From Ecdyonurus torrentis (lineage: Eukaryota; Arthropoda; Insecta; Ephemeroptera; Heptageniidae), in contig OX439134.1 of the NCBI GenBank assembly GCA_949318235.1, positions 30,684,749-30,748,748 of the forward strand: 64,000 nucleotides of DNA, given 5' to 3'. Below the pieces are notes generated by a model, which did no database searches, was not told where the DNA came from, and saw only the letters and a list, made by a program, of their open reading frames with translations. The translations under genes and the position numbers were made by a program. Of this stretch, positions 22,951 through 34,786 are shown in pieces. How positions within the stretch are numbered: the stretch's first letter is position 1; every line of letters begins with the position of its first letter.

Positions 22951-23200
22951 AGCTCATTTTCAGCACAATTTGTTCAATACATCATAATTCTATACATACT
23001 TCATGTTACAAAGCATAATTATTTATGCTTTTCTCATTTAGTAATGTTAGTGACATAAATGCAGCATAAATTACGTTATTTATAGTTTTCCATGTGTATA
23101 TATTCAATAGATGATAAATTATGTTGTGTTAATATTAAATAATGCTAAAATTAAGCCAGCATAATTGTTACCAAAATAATTGGCTCGAAAAAAGTTGAAA
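22951..23200. mobile_element. MITE family F copy or composite
   Basis: AGCTCATTTTCAGCACAATT, GCATAAATTACGTTATTTA and AATTAAGCCAGCATAATTG are F segments. The last is an inverted left end, so the stretch may hold two partial F copies. Confidence 0.6.
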
Positions 23201-23225
23201 TGTTATAAATATCAATGGAACTATG

Positions 23226-23334
23226 ATGCTGTCCGTAAACCCTATTCTCTTGCACCAAAGAATGCGCATTACATTTGAATAACCAAAGTTGATCGTCATT
23301 TTAAGAGCAGAAAGCAGGGCTTACGAACAGTATT
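23226..23334. mobile_element. Short fold-back MITE family H, copy H2
   Basis: ATGCTGTCCGTAAACCCTAT at the left and GGGCTTACGAACAGTAT at the right. The interior TTTGAATAACCAAAGTTGAT is shared with H1 and H4. Confidence 0.85.
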
Positions 23335-23352
23335 TATGATTAAAATAATGTT

Positions 23353-23519
23353 ATTGACTAGTAAAGGAACAACTGTTTTGAGGCCGACTATAAGCGATTT
23401 CGGTCACATCCGCTTCCGTTTCTACTTACTACGCATGCGCAGTAAGATGAAACGGAAGCGGATATGAGCGAAATTGCTTATAGTCGGCTTCAAAACAGTT
23501 GTTCCTTTATCAGTCAAAT
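23353..23519. mobile_element. Fold-back MITE family J, copy J1
   Basis: TTGACTAGTAAAGGAACAAC mirrored by GTTGTTCCTTTATCAGTCAA, and inner arms CGACTATAAGCGATTTCG, CATCCGCTTCCGTTTC mirrored. The centre is TACGCATGCGCA, one base from the NRF1 consensus TGCGCATGCGCA. Confidence 0.88.
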
Positions 23520-23976
23520 AGGTTTAACATGAAGTTCAGAGACAAATTTCCTTTTTTTATATATGTATTTTTTTTATTTATTATTATTATTATTTTTGGC
23601 ACAGTGATGCAATACTGATGTACAAAATTTGTATTTACTTCCCTAAAACATTCTCTCCATTCTCGATGATTAAACTGTGTATACATATGAAAATAAGTCA
23701 AATCCCACATATTGAGTAGCAAGTCTAATAAATACATACACATAGATCAATATCAGTATAGAACGTCGCCCTAAATAAAGTTTGCTTACTCTCTGTTAGC
23801 TATATCATAAAGAACAAGTTGACCCATATTTTTACATACATTTTATTTATTATTGTTACCAAATGTATTGAATATTGTGTAAAACATATTTACAAATACA
23901 TAAATATATTTCCATTACTATACAAAGGTTTTATTGAATTGTATTACACGGGAAAAAAACTTTATTTTTTATTATA
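23520..23976. other. Stretch without gene
   Basis: Unique AT-rich DNA with an ATT run near 23577-23595. No gene. Confidence 0.55.
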
Positions 23977-24281
23977 GTTTGTTCTGTAAAGTATAGTGAA
24001 TCTCATTAACAATGATTGGCTGACCAATGACATTAGACACATTCATTGGTTTATCTTGTTTTTTCAGCAGATAAAAGTGAGTCGCATGTTTCGTATGGAA
24101 CTTTTTTTTGTGAGTTTCTTTCATTTTTATCAAGTTCAAAGTTCTAAAAGAAGAAATAACAATGATCGACCATATGTATAAACGTAGTAAACAGGTAATG
24201 ACGTCATAAACCGCTGTTTACAACAAAGGAACATTTTTGAAGCTGGCTCAATATTTGTGTGTAGTTTATAGAACGGGCTTA
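23977..24281 (+). mobile_element. MITE family K, copy K4
   Basis: Full copy, AGTTTGTTCTGTAAAGTA to GTTTATAGAACGGGCTT. Intact TGACGTCA near 24202, and TGATTGGCTGACCAATGA (CCAAT in both orientations). Confidence 0.9.
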
Positions 24282-24361
24282 TATCTTTTATTATAATTAT
24301 TATTTTGTGCTATGAATTGAAAGTTGTATTTTTGACATATCTTCTTAATTACCTATTATAA

Positions 24362-24490
24362 TACACGGAAAAATAAATACGTAATAATTATGCTACTATA
24401 TTATGGCAATAGCATTTTTTATGCATAAAAGCATAATTTATGTTAGTAGTTATTCTAACTTAGCATATAAATTACACCATTTTAAGCTAA
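24362..24490 (+). mobile_element. MITE family F, left part
   Basis: ACACGGAAAAATAAATACGT then AATAATTATGCTA is the F left end; internal sequence diverges after about 24400. Confidence 0.65.
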
Positions 24491-24610
24491 ACTAAAGACC
24501 TGTATACTGTTTTTATTCCTCATACAAGGACAGAAATAACTTCGTATGCAGGCTCGTGAGCTCCTGTGTTATTGCCCTATACTAAAAACGAACCCTTATT
24601 GAGTACTTCC

Positions 24611-24736
24611 AATTTTCACCGCAACAATCAACATGTAAAATGTAAGTGGCGCTGTAGTCTGTGTGTGAATTTTAAAATTCACACACAGACTACAGCGCCA
24701 CTTACATTTTACATGTTGATTGTTGCGGTGAAAATT
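24611..24736. repeat. Perfect 126-bp palindrome with no spacer
   Basis: 63-bp arms centred between 24673 and 24674 (GAATTTTAAAATTC). I checked every base pair and found no mismatch. The outer arm starts AATTTTCACCGCAACAATC. Outside the perfect part, AAAACGAACCCTTATTGA (left) imperfectly mirrors TCATTAAGGGATCGTTTT (right), so it may be the core of a larger fold-back element. The complete lack of a loop and of mutations suggests very recent origin, or an assembly artefact. Confidence 0.95.
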
Positions 24737-24799
24737 TGAATTACATCATTAAGGGATCGTTTTTTCAACAATAGCTTCCTATCCTGTTTATATATCCAT

Positions 24800-25127
24800 G
24801 CTTCGTATGCTAGCTCATTTTCAGCACAATTGGTTTAATACAGCATAATCTATATTATGCTATACTTCATAATAAATATATGTTACGAAAGCATAAATAT
24901 TATCTTGTACAATATTATGTACAGTCGAAGACAATTAAAAGGTTACAATTTAAACGTGATCTATATTTGCGCGCTTCAAAACTTTATGTGAAAACGAGAT
25001 TCTCGTGCCACTAGAGGCCACCACAATCGGTTATGTTTAGAGTTCTCTTTCAGGTGAGCTTCTTGGCTGGCAAACCAAACAATCCTCGTGTTGCACGCTT
25101 ACGCACTTTGCTCTTCAAACCTCCACA

Positions 25128-25165
<38 letters not shown>

Positions 25166-26068
25166 GTTGTGACAGCAGACAATATTAAATAATATTTTCT
25201 TCTCAAGCAAATGCATAGAATAAAAAATATATTGAAAAAAAAATAGAAAGGAAGTTATTTCAATGAATATTTAAAATCACAACGATATAAATTCCTAATA
25301 TATGTTTTATTTATTTATTATATATAAATTTTTGTGTGCATATTTATTTATTTATACATTTGCTTGAAATTTAAAATATCAATTTGATATTTAAGGTAAA
25401 GGCTACCTAATAAATAGAATTTTATCCAGACTTTATGTCCAAACATGTTCGTTATGACGTATGTAACTTGCTTTGGCAGTGAGTTTCAGATGCATGGGTA
25501 TGTTTTATCTTTTTTTTTCGAATAGTAAAATCAAAATATATAATATATATATTAACGAAGGTAACGTATAAATGAGTCATATATTTCATGTTTTCTTAGA
25601 AATGTTCAATTCAATCAAAGAAAAACAGCTAGGAGATTTATTTCTTTACTTTTTTTAAAAACTGATATTGCGCATTTGCTTGAGAAGAAAACGTGTTCAA
25701 TATTGTCTACTGCCACAGCGGCAGAGAGAGAGAGTGAGAGAGAATGATGTGGAGGTGCGGAGAGCGACGTGCGTATAAGTGTGCAACACGAGGATTGTTT
25801 GGTTTGCCAGCCAAGCAGCCAAGAAGCTCACCTGAAAGAGAACTCTAACGTAACCGATTGTGGTGGCCTCTAGTGGCACGAGAATCTCGTTTTCACATAA
25901 AGTTTTGAAGCGCGCAAATATAGATCACGTTTAAATTGTAACCTTTTAATTGTCTTCGACTGTACAATATTATGTTGTGTATGTATTATCTTGTTTTAAT
26001 TTAGCATTAATTATACTATAATGACATACACGCAGCATAAATTACGTAATTTATTCTCTCTACCTAAA
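24800..26068 (+). mobile_element. MITE family F copy split by E1
   Basis: F sequence runs from TATGCTAGCTCATTTTCAGC to 24919 and resumes after E1 with TTTTAATTTAGCATTAATTA and GCAGCATAAATTACGTAATT. Joined, the order matches the uninterrupted copy at 63114-63322. Confidence 0.8.
24922..25962 (+). mobile_element. Long-arm Tc1/mariner-like element E1
   Basis: Inverted ends CAGTCGAAGACAATTAAAAG flanked by TA on each side. The terminal inverted repeats are about 290 bp (to about 25212, and from about 25675), including GCGCGCTTCAAAACTTTATG, AACGAGATTCTCGTGCCACT and a CT or GA microsatellite in each arm. About 460 bp of unique AT-rich interior, no transposase. The identical 60-codon frame in each arm arises from arm duplication. 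CAGT ends plus a TA duplication place it with Tc1/mariner-type non-autonomous elements (inference). Confidence 0.9.
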
Positions 26069-26223
26069 AATTTAATAACTAGATAAATGGTTTGATATGA
26101 TTTATTTTACATAAATAATTTCAATTCAAACCTTGAAACTTTAGATATAGTAAAAAATATTTTACTTTCCTCCTTATAGCTTACAATTTTTTTTTTCAAC
26201 AAAATAGATTTAATTTCATATAA

Positions 26224-26529
26224 GCTTGTTCTATAAACTACACAAAAATATTGTCGAGCCAGCTTCGAAAATGTTCCTTTGTTGTAAACAGCTGATTATG
26301 ACGTCGTTACCTGTTTACTACGTTTATACACATGGTCGATCATTGTTATTTCTTCTTTTAGAACTTTGAACTTGATAAAAATGAAAGAAACTTCCCAAAA
26401 AAAGTTCCAAACGAAACATGTGATTCACTTTTATCGGCTCAAAAAACAAGATCAACCAATGAATGTTTCTTATTTTGTTGGTCAGCCAATCACTGTTGTT
26501 GAGATTCACTTTACTTTACAGAACAAACT
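26224..26529 (-). mobile_element. MITE family K, copy K5
   Basis: Reverse copy: AAGCTTGTTCTATAAACTAC to CTTTACTTTACAGAACAAAC. Octamer mutated (TGACGTCG). CAGCCAATCACTG conserved. Confidence 0.9.
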
Positions 26530-27373
26530 ACAGTAAAAAATATTTTACTTTCTTCTTTATAACTTTTTTTTTTTTCAATAAAAAAGCTTTTAATTTCATA
26601 ACAACTATTACAATGAAATTGAATTTTTTTTAAAGGTAATTACACAATTTTATTAGAGAGAGAGAGAGAGAGAGAGATAGAAGCCAACTTATCCAAGAAA
26701 AAGTAGAGTATAGTGTACAAAGTTTATATTTATTGATAAATAAAATTACTTTGAAATATATATGATCTACTTTTATTGAAAAGAAAATATCTTATTTAGT
26801 TTCCACAAAAGTACTTTGATATATTTTTTAATTGAAATAGAAAGATTTTTTTTAGTTATATTGTGTTAAGAATATAGCTTTGCTTTCAGGCAATTTGTTT
26901 TCATATTTTTTCTTCTTTTCTATTTCTATTGTTGCAGAAAAAAGGCTGAAAAGTTTTGCTGTAACTTTACTCTGAAAGTAAGTTTTTGCTAGGGGGTAAT
27001 TTTGTACGGTACTTTACTATTGACTCCAATATACTTGGTACACGGAGAGAGCATGCACGGAATAAAGAATAAGAAGGAAAAAAAGAAGCAATGGTATACA
27101 CAATTATTAAAGGGGTACCTAAAATATCCAAATGTGTATTGGGAATTTGAAAAGAGCTCAAATTCTTATCTAATACAGTAATTTGTCATAACTTTAAGGA
27201 GATAAAAAATTTCAGAAAAAAAATTATTGAATTAAAATACGTTTAAGTATGCCTAATATCCCTCATTTATAGCCTGCCAAAATCGGTGCAGCAGATTTCA
27301 TAAAGAACGTGTATTTCTCCATAAGTGCACCTCAGATAGGTGCTACGTCATCGCCGGTAAGAACTATGAAGCA
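26530..27373. other. Stretch without recognised gene; (GA)n at 26655-26678
   Basis: Contains a short GA run. The segment from about 27105 (TTAAAGGGGTACC) to 27366 ends GCCGGTAAGAACTA, which recurs inverted at about 40827 (TAGTTCTTACCGGCG), so an unplaced element end may lie here. Confidence 0.5.
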
Positions 27374-27705
27374 TTAAAGCCATAGACCACATAAAACAGC
27401 ATATGCTTTTTAATGAATAAAAACGAAATGGGATCTTCCAAACTGTTAACAATTTTTACCTGAATGTTAATGTAGCCCTACGACAGAAAGTGAAACTACT
27501 GCAAGTATGCAATTTACGTGACTATTCATGTTTGTGACGTCAGAAACATGCAAAAACTAGTATGGAAATGTTGTGCGGGTTACATAAATGGAAATTTTCT
27601 GATTACTGCTGTTGGATTTTGAGACAAACTAAAGTTATTTATGTAAGTCCCATCAAGTGTTTTCTGATATAAATACTTATGTTTTTCTCTGGCCTATTCC
27701 TTTAC
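27374..27705 (+). mobile_element. MITE family A, copy A10
   Basis: TTAAAGCCATAGACCACATA to GGCCTATTCCTTTAC. The CTACGGGGCTAC arm is deleted (CTGCTGTTGGATTTT), so the palindrome is broken on one side. TGACGTCA near 27536. Confidence 0.9.
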
Positions 27706-27762
27706 GGTAGTTCAAATCAAGCCTATTCCATTTTTCCGGTTGCCCTAACTTTTGCAAAGGTA

Positions 27763-28028
27763 CAGTCTAAAAATTGGTGCATTAATTTAGTTACGAATAC
27801 TAACTTATTTAAGATAATCACTTTTTAATGAGTAACTAAAATAATGCATTTTAGCAAATTATTAACAATAGCTATTTTAACTTAAAATAGCTTTAAAAAA
27901 CTTAAAATAACTTAAATGAGCTATTTTAATAACTTACTTAAATACATTATTTTAGCTACTCATAATAACTTAAAAGTAATTATCTTAAATGTATTCGTAA
28001 CTAAATTAATGCACCAATTTCTATAGTG
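27763..28028. mobile_element. MITE family N, copy N2
   Basis: CAGTCTAAAAATTGGTGCAT to CACCAATTTCTATAGTG, flanked by TA on both sides. 266 bp. Interior made of repeated AACTTAAAATAGCT-like motifs. Confidence 0.88.
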
Positions 28029-28030
28029 TA

Positions 28031-28784
28031 TAAAAATATTTAAAAAATGGATTTAAATGAACAGATTTGATTTATTAATTGATTGATTTGTTTATTTATT
28101 TATTCTTGTTCTGTAGTTTTACTTTGGTTTTTATATTAAAAAAAGAAGTTACTAATACAGTACTTTTAGAGGTCAAAAATTCCTAAAATTGCTGTTTCAG
28201 GTCAAAATAAGTGTAAATTATAAACGAGACAAGCACCTCTAAGTCAACAGTTATAGAAAATCCCATGTTTTTTTCTTAGTGTAAAACTGCACTTATATTT
28301 ATTTACAGTAATAGAAAGAGAGTTGTAAAAAAAAAAAAAAAAAAAAAAAAAACTTGAGTATTTTGTTGTTTTGTTTTTTTACTGATGACCTGGTGAAAAC
28401 ATTTTCTATATCATAAAATCTTTTTTCTTCACTCTCTTTCTCAACACTTCAGTTTCAAACTTTGCAATATAACCAAACACAAGTCTATATGAAACTTGGG
28501 TGAGAAAAAACTACTATAGTTTCATGTATGGTGAATTTTGAACGCAAACTTTTAGCGTTAAGGTTAGTAAAACTTATACAGCAAGAAATATTTGATTTTT
28601 TTTTTTTTTTTTTTTTTTTTGCAGTGATATTTAGAATAAGACGTCTTAAAATATGTCAAAATTATTACAGGATTATATAATTAATTAATTAATTAATTAA
28701 TTAATTAATTAATTAATTATTAATTATTACAGGATTATAAGGCATAATATTGAACTAATTTTTAAAACCATAAAACTACTGGCC
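28031..28784. other. Stretch without gene; homopolymers and (TTAA)n
   Basis: poly-A at 28327-28352, poly-T at 28594-28620 and a TAAT/ATTA repeat at 28677-28719. No gene. Confidence 0.65.
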
Positions 28785-29828
28785 TTAAAGCCCTTGTCAA
28801 CTTACTTTTTTATAATTTAGAATACTAGATTAATAATTACCATACCTTATTATCCATAAATTAGACACCAACACGTTGATTTTGTATTTATTTTCATTTT
28901 AACGGTTATTTTACGCATATGACGTCACAATGTACCGATGGTTCCGTAATAGGGGTAAAGGAGTTGAGGGGGGGGCTAAAATTTATTACGTGACCAGAGC
29001 GGTGACTGTGATTAGCGGCAGTACAGTCGAAGACAATTAAAAGGTTACAATTTAAACGTGATCTATATTTGCGCGCTTCAAAACTTTATGTGAAAACGAG
29101 ATTCTCGTGCCACTAGAGGCCACCACAATCGGTTACGTTAGAGTTCTCTTTCAGGTGAGCTTCTTGGCTGCTTGGCTGGCAAACCAAACAATCCTCGTGT
29201 TGCACACTTATACGCACGTCGATCTCCGCACCTCCACATCATTCTCTCTCACTCTCTCTCTCTGCCGCTGTGGCAGTAAACAATATTGAACACGTTTTCT
29301 TCTCAAGCAAATGCGCAATATCAGTTTTTAAAAAAAGTAAAGAAATAAATCTCCTAGATTTTTTTCTTTTATTGAATTGAACATTTCTAAGAAAACATGA
29401 AATATATGACTCATTTATACGTTACATTCGTTAATATATATATTATATATTTTGATTTTACTATTCGAAAAAAAAGATAAAACATACCCATGCATCTCAA
29501 ACTCACTGCCAAAGCAAGTTACATACTTCATACTTCATACTAGAACATGTTTGGACATAAAGTCTGGATAATATTCTATTTATTAGGTAGCTTTTACCTT
29601 AAATATCAATTTGATATTTTAAATTTCAAGCAAATGTATAAATAAATAAATATGCACACAAAAGTTTATATATAATAAATAAATAAAACATATATTAGGA
29701 ATTTATATCGTTGTGATTTTAAATATTCATTGAAATAACTTTCTTTCTATTTTTTTTTTCAATATATTTTTTATTCTATGCATTTGCTTGAGAAGAAAAT
29801 ATTATTTAATATTGTCTGCTGTCACAAC

Positions 29829-29874
<46 letters not shown>

Positions 29875-30253
29875 TGTGGAGGTTTGAAGAGCAAAGTGCG
29901 TAAGCGTGCAACACGACGATTGTTTGGTTTGCCAGCCAAGCAGCCAAGAAGCTCACCTGAAAGAGAACTCTAACGTAACCGATTGTGGTGGCCTCTAGTG
30001 GCACGAGAATCTCGTTTTCACATAAAGTTTTGAAGCGCGCAAATATAGATCACGTTTAAATTGTAACCTTTTAATTGTCTTCGACTGTACATTGTGACGA
30101 CAGATGCGTGAAATAACCGTCAAAATGAAAATAAACTAAAATAAATACAAAATCAATGTGGTGGTGACTATTTCATAGATAATAAATAATAAGGTATGGT
30201 AATCATCAATCTAGTATTCTAAATGATAAAAAAGTAAGTTGACATGGGCTTCA
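28785..30253. mobile_element. Fold-back MITE family C, copy C2, interrupted by E2
   Basis: Left arm TTAAAGCCCTTGTCAACTTA to 29023, right arm from 30088 to GTTGACATGGGCTTCAA. Without E2 the sequence is continuous at GGCAGTACATTGTGAC, as in C1. TGACGTCA in the left arm (near 28920); the right arm has TGACGACA. Confidence 0.9.
29024..30087 (-). mobile_element. Long-arm Tc1/mariner-like element E2
   Basis: Same ends as E1, flanked by TA on each side. 1064 bp in opposite orientation: its left arm resembles the right arm of E1 (interrupted CT run) and its right arm the left arm of E1 (pure GA run, 29832-29870). The interior aligns with E1 inverted throughout. No transposase. Confidence 0.92.
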
Positions 30254-30333
30254 AAAAAATCACAATGATAAATCATGCAATGTGAATATGATACATACAC
30301 ATCTTACGTCTCTCAATCTTTCAGTACTCTCAC

Positions 30334-30455
30334 AAACTAGGGAGAAAACTTGTAAAGTAGACAACCCGCGCTACAATTTCTAGTGTAGTCCTGGAATTGA
30401 TGACGTCATGAATTCCTAAAGTTGCCTACTTTACAGTTTTTTTAACCCCAGTTTA
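30334..30455. mobile_element. Small fold-back element T around a CRE palindrome
   Basis: AAACTAGGGAGAAAACTTGT and TAAAGTAG on the left mirror CTACTTTACAG and TTTAACCCCAGTTT on the right. Near the centre is GAATTGATGACGTCATGAAT, an almost perfect palindrome with TGACGTCA at 30401-30408. Confidence 0.65.
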
Positions 30456-31116
30456 TGAGGCTACAGAAGGGTTTAAGGATATAATGTGTATGAATAATGG
30501 TCCCCTCTCATGAGTTTTTCATTTTCAGTTTAATATTTTGAATCCAATATCCTTTTAAACATTGATATTAAAAAAAAAAAAAGTTTTACTAGATTCCAGT
30601 AACAATGTATTTTCAGTAAAACTTTTTAAATTTTCTGCAAGTCGAAATTGCAAATTCTAATTAAACTTTCCACTTTGTATTTGAAATCAATGACAGTTCA
30701 GATAAGAAAATTAACTACAACTATTCACAGAATTGCAATAATAATTTCTATTCCGAGTAATAACATTAATAATACAATTTTTTGTCATTAAAATAAAAAG
30801 CAAATATGATAGAATAAAGTAATATAAAAGGTAAAGTCAATCTAATTATATTCAAAGTAAAATAAAGTAATTTAAAGTTATACGTACTGTATATAATGTA
30901 AATATTTTTAATGACTTGTTACTGTACATGAATGCAATTAAAAATATAGCGAAATTAGCAAACAAGTACAAAGAAAATTTTAAACATAGAAAAACTCAAT
31001 TACTTTGAAGAAATGTTATCTACAGAGTGTGCCATAAAGTGACGTCATCTTATAGTCAACTTGACTTTAACTCGCAAAAGAAAATATTTACATAAATTTT
31101 ATGCTGTACAGCATAA
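30456..31116. other. AT-rich stretch, no gene seen
   Basis: Unique; a TGACGTCA occurs near 31040. 31090-31116 resembles an F fragment (TTATGCTGTACAGCATAA). Confidence 0.5.
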
Positions 31117-31349
31117 TTAAAGCCATAGACCACATAAAATAACTTTTTCGTTTTAATGATTAAACACAAATTGCTAATGATAATTTTTAATAGAATGTAA
31201 ATGTGGACCCACCACAAGAGAGCGTGAAAAAAATGTAAAGTATATGCTATTTGCATGACTTTTCCTGTTTGTGATGTCAGAAACAGGCAAAAAAAAAATA
31301 CCTAAAAATGTTGTGCGGATTGCATAATTCAAATTTTCTGCTCACTGAT
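31117..31349 (+). mobile_element. MITE family A', copy A11 (right-truncated)
   Basis: Begins TTAAAGCCATAGACCACAT; ends after TTCAAATTTTCTGCTCACTG. The terminal about 90 bp are missing. Octamer mutated (TGATGTCA). Confidence 0.83.
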
Positions 31350-31386
31350 TCACTGATTTCACTTTTTTTTTTTTTTTTTTTTTTTT

Positions 31387-31435
31387 AGATTTAGATTTTG
31401 AGATATAAGCCATCTAAATACAGCTTTTAAAACAA
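31387..31435 (-). mobile_element. MITE family L fragment (L5)
   Basis: GATTTTGAGATATAAGCCAT then CTAAATACAGC matches the reversed left end of L1. Confidence 0.6.
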
Positions 31436-31494
31436 GACCAAAAATATCAGAAATGAAAAATTAACACTTGGAAAAGACGAATGTAAAGAAGATG

Positions 31495-31640
31495 TAACTT
31501 TTCAGTACAAACCAATAACTGAATTGAAAACAATTTGAACAATAAGTTGTTAGCATAAACATTATTTCTTTAGTGGAAATCAGTTTGCTCTTCATATCTT
31601 AAACATCTTTATAGATCTAAGATTTTGTTCTAAAAAAAAT
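31495..31640 (+). repeat. Dispersed repeat BB, copy 2
   Basis: CTTTTCAGTACAAACCAATA, ACTGAATTG, AAGTTGTTAGCATAAA and TTCTTTAGTGG align with copy 3 at 43395-43565. Confidence 0.65.
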
Positions 31641-31719
31641 CTGAATGTTAACTTTTTTAACTTTTCATTTATTTTTTAATTTTTTTTTTCGTATAATAAA
31701 ATTATTATGAATTTATCAC

Positions 31720-32104
31720 TTAACGTAGAACGAGACCGACTTGGACCGGAAATCGTTAAAAGAGGAACTATATTTTCACAATAACTTTTTGTAATTATTT
31801 ATTTTTAACAAAACAAACACTATAATTTTCAAATAAAATACTGTATAGTAAATTTTATTTTTTATTTTCCGAAAAAAGTTTTGATAATAGTTTTAATTTT
31901 AAAAAAGTTTTTTAATTTGACTAAAATTTGAATATGAATCACATTTACATGCTATCTTTAAAGTGGAATAACTTAAATATTTGATTGTGTTTTCACATGT
32001 TTGACGTAACTAAACTGTTAATTACCATTTTTTCTCTATTGTGTGTTTATATTATTCGCAACCGCCTAGTTTGCGAGATATCAGTCGGTCACCTACCCCC
32101 TTAA
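31720..32104. mobile_element. TTAA element V, copy V2
   Basis: Left end TTAACGTAGAACGAGACCGA, right end (read inward) TTAAGGGGGTAGGTGACCGA. Both have GACCGACT at the same offset from TTAA. 385 bp, AT-rich interior without ORF. Its right TTAA is also the first TTAA of A12. Confidence 0.65.
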
Positions 32105-32437
32105 AGGCATAGACAACATGAAAACATAAGCATTTATATCACAAAACACTAGATGGGACTTACATAAATAATATTAATTGGTCTCAAAACCCAACTGTAG
32201 CGCCGTAGCAATGATCAGAAAATTTCGATTTATGCAACCCGCACAACATTTTTATACTAGTTTTTGCATGTTTCTGACGTCATAAACAGAAATATTCACG
32301 CAAATTGCATACTTTACAGGGGTTTTTTTACGCTCTCTTGTGGAGCCACATTTACATGCTGGTAAAAATTATCATCAGTTTTGTAGATCTCATTTTATGT
32401 TAAAGAACATATTGTTTCATGTTTTCTATGCCTTTAA
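32101..32437 (-). mobile_element. MITE family A', copy A12
   Basis: TTAAAGGCATAGACAACATG to TTTTCTATGCCTTTAA, 337 bp. TGACGTCA near 32275. GTAGCGCCGTAGCAA is diagnostic of A'. Confidence 0.92.
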
Positions 32438-32936
32438 ATGTTAAAAAATATGTATATATACTGTACTATGTTATATTGAAATAAATATAATTATGTTTTA
32501 CAATCTAATAGAAACTCTAATAATTATGAATGCAAATAAAGTCCTAGCCATGATTCTCATTATTATAACTCCATACAGTAATAATGTAAATAATATTTTT
32601 TTTTCTCATATAAAACATCAAAAGAAGATGAAATTTCAAAGAAAGCATTATTATTTTTGTGTACATTCATATCAGGTATCTTCATTATAAAAATGAAATA
32701 GAGCGTTACAAAAAGTCTTCAGATGTTGCTTAAGAAATTTATCGTACTGCTTTTTTTATATCATTACTTTTCGTTATTCATTTTTCTTTTTCAAGAAGTT
32801 TCTACTCAGCACATTTCCGTAAGGTCACTCCTAATTTCCGATGTTCATTTCTTTCTTGCGTCATTTTTTTTAAGTCTTTTATTGTTGCATTTTATCATAG
32901 TAGATAAAAGGAATAAATTTTTTATTTAAGTGCTGT

Positions 32937-32973
<37 letters not shown>

Positions 32974-33062
32974 TAAAAGATATAATGAGATATACACTTT
33001 AAGAATTAGAAATTATTTTATTACAATTAAGCTACCTAAAATAAATTAAATAATTTTAATTT
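32438..33062. other. AT-rich stretch, no gene seen; poly-T 32939-32970
   Basis: Two short hydrophobic frames (65-68 codons) near 32493-32929 are Phe/Leu/Ile-rich translations of T-rich DNA with no supporting signal. Confidence 0.55.
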
Positions 33063-33142
33063 CTTGTTAGGTATTTTATATTTAACGGTTTTATTTAGAT
33101 GTCTTGTTAGGTATTTTATATTTAACAGTTTTATTTAGACGC
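33063..33142. repeat. 40-bp tandem duplication
   Basis: Two adjacent units starting CTTGTTAGGTATTTTATATT; the second runs into the start of L2. Confidence 0.85.
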
Positions 33143-33268
33143 CTTGTATGTCAAAATCTGAAAAGAAAACTTCAAACTTCATGATGCTATTTGAAAGTTA
33201 ATAGTAACAGCTACCTTTGATAAAATTTTCAGAACTCGTGATCATCAGATAAGAGAGAAAATAATTAT
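33137..33268 (+). mobile_element. MITE family L, partial copy L2
   Basis: GCCTTGTATGTCAAAATCTG, AACAGCTACCTTTGATAAAA and ATCAGATAAGAGAGAAAA. The right two thirds are absent. Confidence 0.75.
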
Positions 33269-33307
33269 TGATTATTATATTATTACGTATTGGTTTTTGA
33301 ACGTGTA

Positions 33308-33400
33308 CTATAAATAATGTTGTATTGTAAAAAAAAAAAATGTTACTGCATTGTGCTAGCATAATTATTACGTATTTATTTTTGTCTGTATACACATAAC
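33308..33400 (-). mobile_element. MITE family F end
   Basis: TTGTGCTAGCATAATTATTA then CGTATTTATTTTTGTC is an inverted F left terminus. Confidence 0.65.
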
Positions 33401-33434
33401 AATAGAATTTTATACTGAAAAAGCGCATAATGTG

Positions 33435-34353
<919 letters not shown>

Positions 34354-34786
34354 TGTAAAAATAACGGAAACATCAGCTAATAGAATTTCAACGTTAAGAC
34401 AAAAAATTGCACTAAAAGTTCCATTTAAGTCAACATAAAAAAAGTGAATGTGCAGACATATCGACATATTGGGTAACATAACATATAACTTACACACATG
34501 TAGAGAAAATCTCTATATCTCATCACTTGTTTACAGTACTTATACTTGTATATAACTCCCTGTGGTTCTCATATTGACCTATAAAATAACATCATATTGT
34601 ACCGTGAAAACTCTATACACAAAATAAACTTCTATTATTGATTTATTTACATTGAACATGCGTTCTATCGCAGCATAAGAATTGTTTGAAAATCATAATT
34701 TTTAATTAATTTTCGTTATGATTTTTAGACTTTTTTCTATTAAAGTATTGGACATTATACAAAATAGCTTGTCTAATGGAAGATTG

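Noticed and set aside
24400..24800. Perfect palindrome read as a CRISPR repeat or bacterial terminator
   Set aside because: No spacer array, and the setting is eukaryotic; a single palindrome does not make an array.
25697..30004. Recurrent 60-codon ORF starting MPLEATTIGYVRVLFQVSF, seen several times
   Set aside because: It is the inverted arm of E elements read outward; repetition reflects arm duplication, not protein conservation. The frame runs into the microsatellite.
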